Assembly: GCA_035771175.1 (NCBI GenBank)
Contig: CM069589.1
Span: 28,538,201-28,602,200 of the forward strand
Direction: 5' to 3'
Origin: Paratinospora sagittata
Taxonomy: Eukaryota; Streptophyta; Magnoliopsida; Ranunculales; Menispermaceae
DNA: 64,000 bases
The notes beneath the pieces were generated by a model. That model had not been told where the DNA came from. It did not search any database and saw only the letters and a list, made by a program, of their open reading frames with translations. Below, in pieces: positions 1-10,002 of this stretch. A program made the position numbers and the translations under genes. Each line of letters begins with the position of its first letter. The first letter of the stretch is position 1.

Positions 1-720
1 CGGCATTTTGATTTCTGAGTATGAAAGGTAAAGAAAACAATGTTAAATATTAGTCTTATAGCTGTAGGAAAAGAAAAAAGAGTAAAACAAATAAAAAATC
101 TAATATGAACATGTTGGTTTTTAGGTAACATACTTGTTTGTTGTCTGAGAAGAGAAGGAGGAAGAGGAAGCTAGAATGAGAGGTTTTGTAACTCAAGAAT
201 TGAGTTAGTTTCGATTGGAATAACTTAAACGTGTTTATAGTTGATTTAAATTGTTGATAGTTATGAAGTGATATTGTGAGACAAAATCACAAAAGTACAA
301 AGCTTTTGCATATTGCATGAGGAAAATGACAAAAATATTGGTGAGAACAATACAATAAAATATTTGCAAGGTAGAGGGATACCATGAGTAGGGTTGATCA
401 CGGGTCGGGTTTAGCCCCAAACATCATCCGACCAAAATACAAAGTTATTTTTATATGCCCAGTTGGAAGTTCCAAGCTACAAGCTACAAGCCTGTATACC
501 TGTAAGAGAAAATCACAAAAGTAGAAAGAGTTTGCATAGTATATGAAGGAGTGCATGAGGAAAAGTACGAAAATAATGATTGCAATAATACAAAATACTT
601 GCATGGTATAAGGGCTAACGGGGATGAGAGTGTGTGTCACATATTTGGTTATTAATATTGTGCAGAGCTTCGATATGAACAACCTATAAGTCTATATAAG
701 GTATAAGCCTATAAACCAAT
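1..720. other. Unclassified AT-rich flank
   Basis: No convincing gene. Short minus-strand open frames here are hydrophobic and match nothing I recognise. The only structure is a diverged duplication, listed separately. It could be old transposon sequence beyond the left end of the Copia-0 LTR. Confidence 0.5.
278..617. repeat. Diverged direct duplication (about 278-383 and 506-617)
   Basis: Both copies begin with an AAAATCACAAAAGTA-type block. They then share a pattern of 'TTTGCATA', 'GCATGAGGAAAA', 'CAATAATACAA' or 'CAATACAATAA', and a 'TTGCAAGGTA' or 'TTGCATGGTA' ending. The copies differ by many substitutions and small indels, so the duplication is old. The reverse strand gives two similar short hydrophobic peptides in the two copies; this reflects the duplication and is not good evidence of coding. 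Confidence 0.55.
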
Positions 721-723
721 AAG

Positions 724-1096
724 TGTTATAAAACTAACTAATGGAATTGCAAATACAAATTAAATACATCACAAACTTGATAAGGGAATGAAATTCATTT
801 CATTTCTCATTTCTCATTTTTTTGCAACTTCTTCATGATTCTCTCTCATATTTATAGGGAGAGAATACCTAAATAATATTACCAACCCATATGAGTCATG
901 TGAGTTGACTTACCACATGATTCATGTGAGTTTCTCTCCGACATGATTCACGTGGGAGAGTATTTATATAAATACGTATACCACTGGCACATGTACAATT
1001 TGAATACATACATTATTTGGATACATACATCACTTGGATATTATGCTTCTTGATACATGTGTATAATACATATATTTACTATTTGGATATTCAACA
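724..1096 (-). repeat. Probable 3' LTR of Copia-0
   Basis: On the minus strand the purine-rich stretch AAAGGGGGAGCG (near 1104-1115) is followed shortly by TGTTGAATATCC at 1096, a plausible LTR start. A TATAAATA box lies on the minus strand at 849-856, and TGTTATA at 724 is a plausible opposite end. No second LTR copy is in the window for comparison, so the boundaries are inferred. Confidence 0.4.
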
Positions 1097-1140
1097 TATT
1101 TACTACGCTCCCCCTTTGAATATCTATCATTGTAGAATAT

Positions 1141-1300
1141 GCCTCGTTAAAACCTTACTAGAAAAAATCCACTGGGAAAAGTCTAGTGAAGGAAAAAGAG
1201 TATAATATTCTATTGGAGCCTGATATTGTTAGGACTGTCTCGTTAAAAACCTTCACAGAAAAACCCAGTGGGACAAAACCCTAGCGAAGGGAAAAAAATA
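1141..1300 (-). repeat. Duplicated motif in the Copia-0 3' untranslated region
   Basis: Two related blocks, near 1141-1200 and 1238-1297, each contain CTCGTTAAAA followed by an AAAACCCAGTGGGA-like core and a GTGAAGG or GCGAAGG end. This type of block is commonly seen between the RNase H domain and the 3' LTR of plant copia elements, which fits its place here. The duplication is internal to this copy or its family. Confidence 0.5.
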
Positions 1301-1402
1301 CAATACACTAAACAATAACTCCTTTTTAATTCTCCTCCTCAAGATGACATGGGAGAATTCAGTTATGTTTCTTTGCGTGGAATATCTTTGAGTTGATGCA
1401 TC

Positions 1403-2021
1403 TCAATATTGTATATAAACTTCTTTGTAATTGGCAAAACTTTGATAAATAAGTTGCTCAATCTTATTTGTAAGTCTTTTGTAGCTCATGTGTGAATAAG
1501 ATCTTTTGTGAAATATATTTGGCTCTGTTGGCTTCAATATAAGCTTTTCATTATTGTGCAATATATGTTGCATTATCTTCTTGTAACATTGTAAGAGAGC
1601 CTTTGATTTAAGATCATTCATGTAATCCATACACATTTTTCGACTTGCTTCAAGAGTCGCGATATTTTTCTGGATGAATTGGAGATGTAGCAACTATTGT
1701 TTGCTTCATAGATCTCCATGATATGACAATATCATTATAAGTGTAATTGTGCTTGGGATCGAGCATGGTGGGGGTCTGACAAATATTCAACATTTGCATA
1801 TTCAACCTTTTTTATCTTTATCTTTCTTGAATAAGATAGACTTGTATATCTTGCTTTCTTGGAAATAACATAATGCATGCTTAGCACCATTTTAATATGG
1901 TGTAGAGCAATATCCTGCAAACATGTTAACAAAGAAAACAATTTCTGGTTTTGTATATAAGAACATCTATTGCATCTAGGCATGGTACTTCAGGACTAGC
2001 TAGCTCTTCATTATTTAATGA
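1403..2021 (-). pseudogene. Copia-0 RNase H (3' end of pol), decayed
   Basis: The minus strand encodes the end of a copia polyprotein across several frames. Landmarks in order are SPEVPCLDAI (near 1970-2000), EYLSDPHHARSQ (near 1750-1790), ISWRSMKQTIVATS (near 1690-1735), EASRKMC, and a tail ending in a LTNKIEQLIYQSFANY-like stretch. These match the RNase H region of Tork-type copia polyproteins, where EVPYLSAIGAL, YLSDPHKARSQ and ISWRSMKQT are typical. At least three frame changes break it. The Tat element was inserted just upstream, after the sequence corresponding to the RT thumb. Confidence 0.75.
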
Positions 2022-2025
2022 AGGG

Positions 2026-2965
2026 TGTTGGTGCAAGATTTGACCAACACCAGCAAACGACGAGGTGGAGGGAGGATGCTGATCTAGAACTCGAGGGAGT
2101 GCTGGAGAAATCGCTGGAGGTTGATTATCTACGAGAGGGAAACAAGAGAAAGTAGGCTATCATTAGGAACACTGATGCGGTGTCGGCCAAAGACCCTCAA
2201 ATGTCTAAGTTAGTTCAGAGCTCCGTAGAATTAGTAATATTGAATTGAGTTAAGAATTGCTTAGAGTTTCTTACCTCCCCCTTAAGGGTTGTGGTATTTT
2301 TATAAAAAGGGCTTGAGGTCTTTGGCCTTGTAGTAATGTTGTTGTAGAATCAGGAATTCAACTCGTGCTAGGGAAACATATTTGATTCTTAGTAGAATTA
2401 GGAAGATCTGGCCCGATCCTTATAGGATTAGGATGACTTATCAGCCTTCTAGTCGAACTAGTAGAGTTTTAGGCCTTATCAGAGTCGAATTAGGAGTAGA
2501 TCACAAAATTATCGTAGTGGATCACGCCTTATCCCTATCTGATCAGGCCTTCCGTTGTCATCGATTTCGAAGTAGTAGATCTCTACAGGTCGGTATGCCG
2601 ATCTATAGTCTTTGATTATATCTGCTTGATACTGAAGATATGGTCTGTGAAGAAGATCAGTAGATAATGATCGGTAGTATACATCATATCCTACCGACCT
2701 AATGTTGTCGCCCTATTGTCGCAGACACGTCATCCAGGTCGAAAACCAAAGCCACCGACCTGGAGTCCTCTAATGACCGCCTGGTTACTATAGTGAGTAA
2801 TATATCAATCTGGTCGGTAAGACCGACCATGTCGCTGTAAGCTTTGCTGAGTAGATTCGTATTCTCTGTTCAGAACAGGTCGATATGTATACCTGGTCTG
2901 CTTTACATCATACTTGGTGACACACGTGTAGCTAACCTGTCTTATGCTCGGTATATTGTCCAACA
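2026..2965 (-). repeat. Tat element 3' LTR (left)
   Basis: About 940 bp, starting TGTTGGTGCAAG and ending TTGTCCAACA on the plus strand, so both ends are TGTT/AACA in mirror image. It aligns along its length with 11683-12625. It is the 3' LTR because the element is on the minus strand. The many GGTCGGTA-like words are shared by both LTRs and by the adjoining interior. Confidence 0.9.
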
Positions 2966-2985
2966 GTTACCCCCAAGCTACGAGC
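2966..2985 (-). promoter_or_regulatory. Polypurine tract of the Tat element
   Basis: Immediately inside the left LTR the minus strand reads AGCTTGGGGGTAAC directly before the LTR start TGTTGG. This is where plus-strand DNA synthesis would be primed. Confidence 0.6.
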
Positions 2986-3176
2986 AAGATTGATTTCTTG
3001 GAGGTTAGATGAATCGTCAGATACCGAGGCATTTAATGATCATGACAGTTGTGCTCCGAAAACTGCGTTGACGGCGCTGCCTGACAGCCCGGTTTCCCTT
3101 GCTCGTCCTTTGACTGTTGACCATTAATTTTGTCTCGAGATTCGTATTCATCATTAAGCCTTACAGGTTGTTCTCC

Positions 3177-3184
3177 TATAAATA
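3177..3184 (+). promoter_or_regulatory. TATA box for the antisense gene of the Tat element
   Basis: TATAAATA on the plus strand, about 170 bases before the ATG at 3353 and outside the LTR. A start site near 3205-3215 would give a leader of roughly 140 bases. The placement is right for a core promoter of the plus-strand spliced gene. No transcript is available to confirm it. Confidence 0.5.
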
Positions 3185-3352
3185 ATGAACTGATCATTTG
3201 CTCTCCATTCATCAACTACGCTACAAAAAGATCGGTAATCGCTTGCTCTACTCTTCTGGTCTTCCATTCTTACGCGGTAACTCCTTATTCCAAGTTTTTT
3301 GTTTTTGCCTTGCTGCTAGGTTGTCTATAGGTATAGTCCTTAGGTTATTTAG

Positions 3353-5938
3353 ATGGCTTCCTCTAGTGTAGATCCACTTACCGATCAGAGCTTTTTTTAT
3401 CTTTCCTCTAAGGAAGTCTCCTACGAGGACATTTTTTCAAAAGGAGAAGAGGAAATTAAGGCTGACCCTCAGGTTGGAGGGGATACCGTAGTTCTGTCCT
3501 CCTCCGAGGAATCTGAGGCTACCGAGCAGGATGAAAAGGTGTTTGATGTGGCGCCCCTCTTAGTTGATAAGTCACAGGGTAGTCTCGGTACTACCGAGCC
3601 TAGCACCTCGGGTCGTACTCGCGTATCCTTCGAGCCCGAAGACGCCAGCGTAGGTGAAATATTCTACTCGGTAGACCATATACCTTCCAAGATAATGGAG
3701 CACCATCTTGCTCAGTTGAGGAGGGAGGTCGGTATACCCAACCGTATAGGGTTAAGGGCACCTGTTTCTGGGGACCAAGCTAGCTACCCAAGCAAATGAG
3801 AGATTTCTTTGTACACCAACCTATTTGAGGATGGGTTAACCCTACCCCTCCAATTACTCCTATGTTGCCTACTTAGTCAAATCCAAGTAGCCCCTTTTCA
3901 GCTCAACCCAAATGTGTGGAGGGCAATCCTGAGCTGCCTTGTGCTCTTGAAGGAGAAAAGGTGGCCGAAGTTCAATTTTTAGGTCTTCGGCCTCACATAC
4001 CGACTAAAGTTTCACCCGAGATGTAGCGGGTGGTACTATGCATCAGCTAATTAGGGTGCTGAGGAAGGCCAACCCTTGATTACGGAGAATCCAACCTTTA
4101 ATAAATCGTGGAACGACAAGTGGTTTTTTGCTTCGGGGGAGTGGGCGGAGGAAGTTAGCGTATCGACCACTTTCGGGAAACCAGGTACCGAGCTTCCCTC
4201 CATCCCTTATCTTTATTTCTCATCTTATTCTTGCTCGGTGGAAACTCATGTTTTATGTTTTTCTTGACAGGTACTTGAGATAAACAGAGCAGGGAAGAAG
4301 GATTTGACTTGTCTAGCATCGACGAAATCTACCAACTCCCCTTTGCAAACTGACGATACAAAGTCATTCTCACTCTCGAGAGACTATACCGAGTTGGTAT
4401 TATAGTAGAGAAAAAAGTCTTCTCAGGACGTAAATTTAACTTGGATGTTTTGATTCTTTGTACCGATCAGTTTTAAAGTTCCGAGCTGAAATGTTACTTT
4501 TGCGATGTAGGTTTTTCTGCTTTCGGCTTTACGAACCAACAGGGAAAGAATAAGAAGAAGGAGGAGCCAGAAGGAATGGCCCCTAAAAGAGTTGCTGTTG
4601 GGAGGTATGTTGCCCACCTGACCAGGTTGAGGAACATCACTGCTGAACGAGCAGCTGCCACCCAGGGGTCGACAGTGAGATCTCCGAGTAGCGCCCCGAA
4701 GAAGACTTTGGCTTCTAAAGGGAAAACTCTGACAACTTCCTCTGAGCAGGTAGGCTCGCCTGCCCGGGAAATGAAGTCAGTAGAATCCAAGTCGAAGTCC
4801 CCTGCCCCTACAGGCCAGGGGCTGCCAAGAAGGTGCAGTTTGGTGAGGCAGAGCACCTTAAAATTAAGATTGGAGATATTAGCCTGAACATAGGAAACTA
4901 TTAGGTCGGTGTCCCCAATGCCTTCTCGATCACGATGAAGGACGATGGCATGTTTGAAAGCATGGCTGATGCCTTCATAAAGTCTGTGGAGGTGAGTTCG
5001 TTTATTAATCCACTTTGTTGCCTATGTGACTTCTTTTGTTGTCTCTGAGTTGGTTGTTTTTGACTTTGCAGGCTTCTGCTCAGACTGTGTACAACCTCCG
5101 CTGCATCAAAAGTCATTATGTCAAGTTTCAGGAGGCGATGAAGGATGCCAAGACCACGTCAATAATCTAGGAATCTAAGGTTGTGGCTCGGGATGCCGAG
5201 CTGAAGAAGATGAAGGAGCAGCTGAAGCTCAAAGAGATTAAGGTAGAATCAATTCTGGACGAGCTGACCAGGTATCGAGCTCAGTTCCGAGCCACTGTTG
5301 AGGCCAAGGTTGAAAAAGTCTGCCAAGCCTGGGTGGATGAGGCTTGCGTCGAAGCTGTGACTCTGTACTGAGCAGACTTGGAAGAGTTCTTTGGTGATTC
5401 GGTAGACTGAAAAGACTTTGAAAAGTGGGCCAGGTCAGCTAATACTGGAGAGGGAGAGGCAGAGGAGAAGGTCGGGACTAAAGACATTCCTGCCGACCAG
5501 GGTGCTACATTTGCGGCTCCAGAGGCATCATCTAAGGAACCGCAGACTAGTGCTACACCTGCGGTTCCAGGGACATCATCTGAGCAGCATCAGACTATCG
5601 ACTCTGAGGAGGAGACACGTCGAGTAGGTGACGACGATGAGCCAGTCAGTTTGATTGAGATCCTGCACCGTTCTACTAGTCCGGAGTCGTATAGGATTTC
5701 TTTAGTCTTGGCTAAGTCTTTTATAATGGGCCTGCGTGCCTTGATGATTTTCCTTTTTTTCTCTCTCTTGTATTCTGCTCCTATCTTAATGAAAAACTCT
5801 TTTTGTCCAGATCTGTTTTCCATGCACTCCGAGCTCTTCACTTGGTGTAATTACTTATCTTTATTGTTTTCTCGATTTGTTGTACCGAAGTCAGTAGCTT
5901 GTAGATTCCTGTCGATCTCTTTACTTGATTTTCTTTAA
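3353..5938 (+). pseudogene. Antisense four-exon gene inside the Tat element (gypsy-type 'putative transposase' domain plus coiled coil)
   Basis: Opposite to pol, a gene can be followed through four exons. Exon 1 is 3353-4184, exon 2 4271-4429, exon 3 4511-4991, exon 4 from 5072. The introns of 86, 81 and 80 bp all have GT-AG ends, and joining the exons keeps the reading frame at each boundary (phases 1, 1 and 0). The N-terminus is acidic and Ser-rich. Residues about 150-270 contain LYTNLFEDGLTLPL and NPTFNKSWNDKWFF, like the plant 'putative gypsy type transposon' domain (I believe PF04195). Exon 4 has a Lys/Glu-rich coiled coil (ARDAELKKMKEQLKLKEIK) and an acidic tail. Several stops (for example 3797-3799 and near 5170) and one frameshift near 4810-4825 break it. 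The conserved part ends near 5690. The function is unknown; extra ORFs in this region, some antisense, are known for Tat elements. Confidence 0.75.
5501..5596 (+). repeat. Two 48-bp tandem repeats in exon 4
   Basis: 5501-5548 and 5549-5596 share a GTGCTACA start, a TTCCAG or CTCCAG core, GCATCATCT or ACATCATCT, and a CAGACT end. Both are in frame in the acidic, Pro/Ser/Thr-rich tail of the antisense gene, so the protein has a duplicated 16-residue unit. Confidence 0.75.
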
Positions 5939-6009
5939 GTTTTTTCCCAATCATGAGGTCGGTAGATACTATTCGACCCCCCACTGCATTTTGAACCCAT
6001 GGGCTCTTT

Positions 6010-6245
6010 TCTTAGTAGAGGCTTGTTTGTCGCTCCAAGGCACTTCAAGGGTCAGTGACCCATCTTTTCGGTAGTATCTGCCCCTCTAGGTCAGTACCCC
6101 AAGGCACTCTTGATCGTGGTCATCTTCTCGGTAGGTACATAGCTAAAGCTTGGTACCTCCAAGACATTCTAAGGCTAGGGCCCTTCTTCTCTGTGACTTC
6201 CAATTTGGTTGGTAGTCCTAAGACACTTTAATTCTAGATCATGGA
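6010..6245. repeat. Degenerate ~60-bp tandem repeats in the Tat 3' untranslated region
   Basis: Three to four imperfect units recur, each with TCGGTAG or TTGGTAG, then a word like CCAAGGCACT, CCAAGACATT or CCTAAGACAC, then CATCTTC or CTTCTTC. They lie between the end of the antisense gene and the end of integrase. Tandem arrays in this position are known in Tat elements and can seed satellites. Confidence 0.55.
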
Positions 6246-6408
6246 CGTAGATTTGTAGAACAAAACTCCTTGTTATTGTGGAAAAATTTCAAGTAAACAC
6301 TTGTAAAAAACTAAAAAATAATACTAGAGGCAACCAACACCTCTGTAGATACTAGAAACTAACTATTGCTAATGCCTACTGGTAGTACTTCTTGAGGTGC
6401 TCTGCATT

Positions 6409-7530
6409 TCAAGGCTTAGGAATTCTTCTTCCTAACAGATCTTCGAGCTCGTACACCCCCGTGCAAAATACTGCAGCGATCTTGTAAGGCCCTTCCCAAT
6501 TGAGACTAAGGGCTCCTGCTCCAGGTTCACGTGTGTTCTGCATTACCTTTTTTAGTACTAGGTCATCAACTTTGAATATTCTATGCTTTACCTTGGCGTT
6601 GTAGAATTTTGAGATCCTCTGCTGGTATGCCGATAGCTTGAACTGCGCCTGTTCTCTCCTTGTTTCGAGTAGGCCCAGGTCGGTACGTTGAGCCTTCATG
6701 TTCCTAGCTTCGTCGAAGTAAGGGGTCCTCAAAGTTGGTATGCCGAGCTCCACTGGTATGACGACCTCTATCCCAAAGGCTAGGGAGAACGATGTTTCTC
6801 CTGTTGCTGTTCTGGAAGGTGGCGCGATATGACCAGAGGACTTGCGACATATCTTCAGCCCACATTCCTTTCTTTTCCTTGAGCCTGACCTTCAATGTGT
6901 GTTTGATAATCTTGTTCACGGCTTCTACCTGACAATTTGCTTGAGGATGGGCTAAAGTAGAAAAAAAGTGTCGAATACCGAGGTCTTCACAAATGACCAG
7001 AACCTTGGCATTGTCAAATTGTTTGCCGTTGTTAGAGATAATGGCGTACGGGACACCAAAATGGCAGACAATTGATTGACAGATGAAGAGCGCGGTATTC
7101 TTCTCAGTAATCTGTGCTAACGGTTCGACTTCTGCCCACTTGGTGAAGTAGTCAACAACAACAATTGCAAACTTGACCCATCCCTTACAGGTCGATAGAG
7201 GTTCTATCAGATCTACCCCCTACTGAGAAAAAGGCCATGGGATTTGAATTGGAGAGATATTTTTGTTGGAGCTCGGATGTGGGTTCCATGTTTTTGACAA
7301 CTGTCGCACTTCTTAGCTATCCTTATTGCTTCTTTGTAGATTGTTGGCCAATAATAACCCTGGCGAAGAACCTTGTACGTGAGAATCCTTCCACCAGAAT
7401 GGTCCATCCATGATAGGTTCTGGCTGAGACTACCGACCTGTTGGTTGGTACCCATTTTTTCAATACTCCTTTCTGGTAGGAATTCTACTGAGACTTGGAT
7501 CATGAACTCGGCCTCTGAGGACGAGGCCAA
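6409..7530 (-). pseudogene. Tat integrase (3' end of pol)
   Basis: The minus strand encodes integrase in broken pieces. At 7213-7530 is the zinc-binding part, with RQGYYWPTIYKEA and a CDSCQKHG motif. At 6930-7210 is the core, in another frame, including VDYFTKWAEVEPLAQI. At 6704-6919 the third catalytic region gives VNKIIKHTLKVRLKEKKG. At 6409-6753 is the C-terminal domain ending LGRRIPKP. The C-terminal domain contains NWEGPYKI, typical of Tat and Athila integrases, and no chromodomain follows, as expected for this lineage. It would insert element DNA into chromosomes; frameshifts and stops make this copy inactive. Confidence 0.8.
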
Positions 7531-7870
7531 CTTGGAAAGGCATCGGTCAAGGCATTTTCTGTTCTCGGCACCTGCGTCAGTTCATACTCCTTGAACCTTC
7601 CTAGTAGGGTCAGAGTTTCTTTTAGATATACTTGCATTCTGTCATCCTTGACCTGGTACTCTGGTGTAACCTGCACCGCGATGAGCTGGGAGTTGCAGTG
7701 GATGACCAGTTTGTTCACCCCCAGCTGAGAGCAAGTCGTAAGCCAGTGAGAGGTGCTTCGTACTCTGCTTCGTTATTGGATGCTGGAAAATCGAAGCGAA
7801 GAGCACACAAATGTTTCTCACCGCTGGAGGAGATGAGTACTATTCCCGTTCCACATCCCTGCTGACGAAC
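7500..7870 (-). pseudogene. Second (archaeal-type) RNase H of the Tat element
   Basis: Between the gypsy RNase H and integrase the minus strand encodes LVIHCNSQLIAVQVTPEYQ (near 7660-7715) and LTQVPRTENALTDAF (near 7520-7570). This matches the extra RNase H domain that marks the Tat lineage, where LVVxSDSQLVVxQVxGEYxxxD and IPRxxNxxADAL are usual. The normally Asp-containing SDSQ is NSQ here, so one catalytic acidic residue is missing. The upstream half (7720-7870) is in other frames. Confidence 0.75.
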
Positions 7871-8007
7871 AGTTTCCAAGCTTCTCCAAGCTACAAGTTG
7901 GTAGGCGGATCAATCTAAGGCAGCTCAGACAAAAAATTAGCCAATGCCTGACTCTTCATAGTTGTATGAGGTTGGTACTCAATGTAAAATTCACTCAACT
8001 CGATGGC

Positions 8008-9354
8008 CTACTTAGTCAATTGTCCGGATGTTTTCGGCCTCAAGAGCACCTGTCTCAGTGGGTGCTTAGTGAGAACGACTATGGTGTGGGCCTGGAAGTA
8101 GGGTCTCAACTTTCGACCTGAAGTGACAAGCGCCAATGCCAGCTTTTCAATCTCAGGATATCTCTTCTCTGCGTCGAGCAAAGATTTTCTGGTGTAGTAC
8201 ACCGCCTTCTGGTTTCGTAGCTCTTCTCAGACCATGGCAAAACTAACAGTCGCTTCTGAAACTGCTAGGTATAAGAAGAGTTGTTCTCCATGAAAGGGTT
8301 TTGAGAGCAGAGGAGCGTGACGTAGGTAAGCCTTTAGCTCCTGAAAGGCTTTCTCACACTCTGAGGTCCACTCCACTGCCTTCTTCTTGATTAGTTTGAA
8401 GAACGGAAGGCATTTGTCTGTGGACTTGAAGATGAACCTGCTCAGTGTGGCTATGCACCTAGTGAGCCTCTGGACTTCTTTCACAGTCCGAGGTGACCTC
8501 ATGTCGATTAGAGCCTAAATCTTGTCAGGGTTGGCTTCGATTCCTCTCTTATTAATGAGGAATCCCAAAAACTTACCAGAGCTCACTCCAAAAGTGCATT
8601 TCGCCGGGTTGAGCTTCATGTGATACTTTCTAAGTATTGTAAACACGTCTGATAGGTTGGTAGGATGAGTTGCCGCTTTCACACTTTTGACCAACATGTC
8701 GTCGACGTAGACTTCCATGTTGACTCCAATTTTTTTTGCGAACATGCTGTTGACCAGCCTCTGGTATGTAACCCTAGCATTTTTCGGGCCAAAGGGCATC
8801 ACCTTGTAGCAATACATACCTCGTTCTGTAGTAAAGGTCGTCTTCTCTTCATCTCTACGACTCAGCACAATCAAGTTGTACCCTGAATAAGTGTCCATGA
8901 AGCTCAGTAGCTCGTGGCCTGTTGTTGCATCCACCAGCTGGTTGATGCGGGGCAGTGGAAAGCTGTCTTTTGGGCAGGCTTTGTTCAGATCAGTGAAGTC
9001 GATGCATGTTCTCCAATTTCTATTAGGTTTTTTGACCATCATTACGTTGACCAACCAATCTGGGTAGAACCCCTTTCTGATGAAGCTTGCGGTTAGTAGC
9101 TTGTCTACCTCTTCTCATAGACCTTGAGCTCGGTCGGAGCTAAAAGCCCTTCTTTTCTATTAGGCTGATCTAGCCTCTGGGTCGACATTAAGACGATGCA
9201 TCATCACGCTGGTTAGTATTCCAGGCATGTCTTCATGGGACCAGGCAAAGATATCCCTATGATCCCATAAGATGCCGACCAGGTGGTCGGTGAGGGAGGG
9301 GCTCATTCTCGTACCAATCTTGACCGTCCTCGCTGGATCTTCTCCGATCTGCAT
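8008..9354 (-). pseudogene. Tat reverse transcriptase and first RNase H
   Basis: The minus-strand fragments are collinear. 9160-9354 holds the RT upstream region (DIFAWSHEDMPGI). 8515-9054 holds the RT core, with ACPKDSFPLPRINQLVD, the catalytic box YVDDMLVKS and KCTFGVSSGKFLGF. 8227-8502 holds the connection and RNase H start. 8008-8202 continues RNase H (YYTRKSLLDAEKRYPEIEK). The order and wording are diagnostic of plant Tat gypsy. The fragments are separated by stops and frameshifts. The RT core alone is an uninterrupted 179-codon stretch with both YVDD aspartates. Confidence 0.9.
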
Positions 9355-9531
9355 CTCAGCCCATTCATCCTGGGGTTCGAGCCCTAAAAGCTCTTCCCTA
9401 GGGTTGAGGTCAGGGTTGACTGGATGCTCTAAGAGCGTTAATTGCTCCTCTGTAGATTTGAGACTTTCCTCATGTCCCGTCTTCTTTTTTACGACTGTGA
9501 CATAGCAGTCCCGAGATTCTTTTTGGCTACC

Positions 9532-10002
9532 TCATACCACTCCGACGCCTCTCTTTGCTGGGAACTTCAGAGCTAGATGATAGGTTGATACAACCGCCCT
9601 CAGGTTATTGAGGAGTGGTCGTCCTATTATGGCATTGTAGACAGTAGGACATTTTACAACCAAAGAGTTGGTCATGACCATGACTTTGTGCTCTGAGTCG
9701 CGGACTGTCACTGGTAGGGTTATTCGTTCTTCCGGCATAATGTTATTTCCAGTGAAGTCGATCAGAAGGACATCTACTGAGCTCAGCTGATCCTTAGTCA
9801 ATCTTAGTTTCTCTAACACTGACCAATAGAGGATATCTACCGAGCTACCGTTGCCGACCAGCATCCGACAGATTTTGTAGTTAGCTACGATCATCGTGAC
9901 CACTAAAGCGTCGACATGAGGACGAAGTATGTCTTGGGATTTCTTCCTCGGTGAAGGTAATAGCAAAATGTACTCGCTTCTGTTTCTCAGGTCGGTACCC
10001 AA
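9532..10002 (-). pseudogene. Tat aspartic protease
   Basis: A 156-residue minus-strand frame contains NYKICRMLVGNGSSVDILYW, then VYNAIIGRPLLNNLRAV and STYHLALKFP. In Tat elements the active site is usually VDxGSSADIL and the flap-side motif AYNAILGRP, so the identification is firm. The catalytic Asp position reads Asn (VGNGSS), which would inactivate it. It lies directly downstream of gag and upstream of RT. Confidence 0.85.

Noticed and set aside
2382..2615. Similar open frames in both Tat LTRs (also 12022-12273)
   Set aside because: They exist because the LTRs are copies of each other; Arg-rich composition and no start context or domain.
4494..4856. A 120-codon minus-strand open frame in the Tat element
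   Set aside because: It is the complement of exon 3 of the antisense gene; the plus-strand reading fits exon joins and domain content, this one fits nothing.
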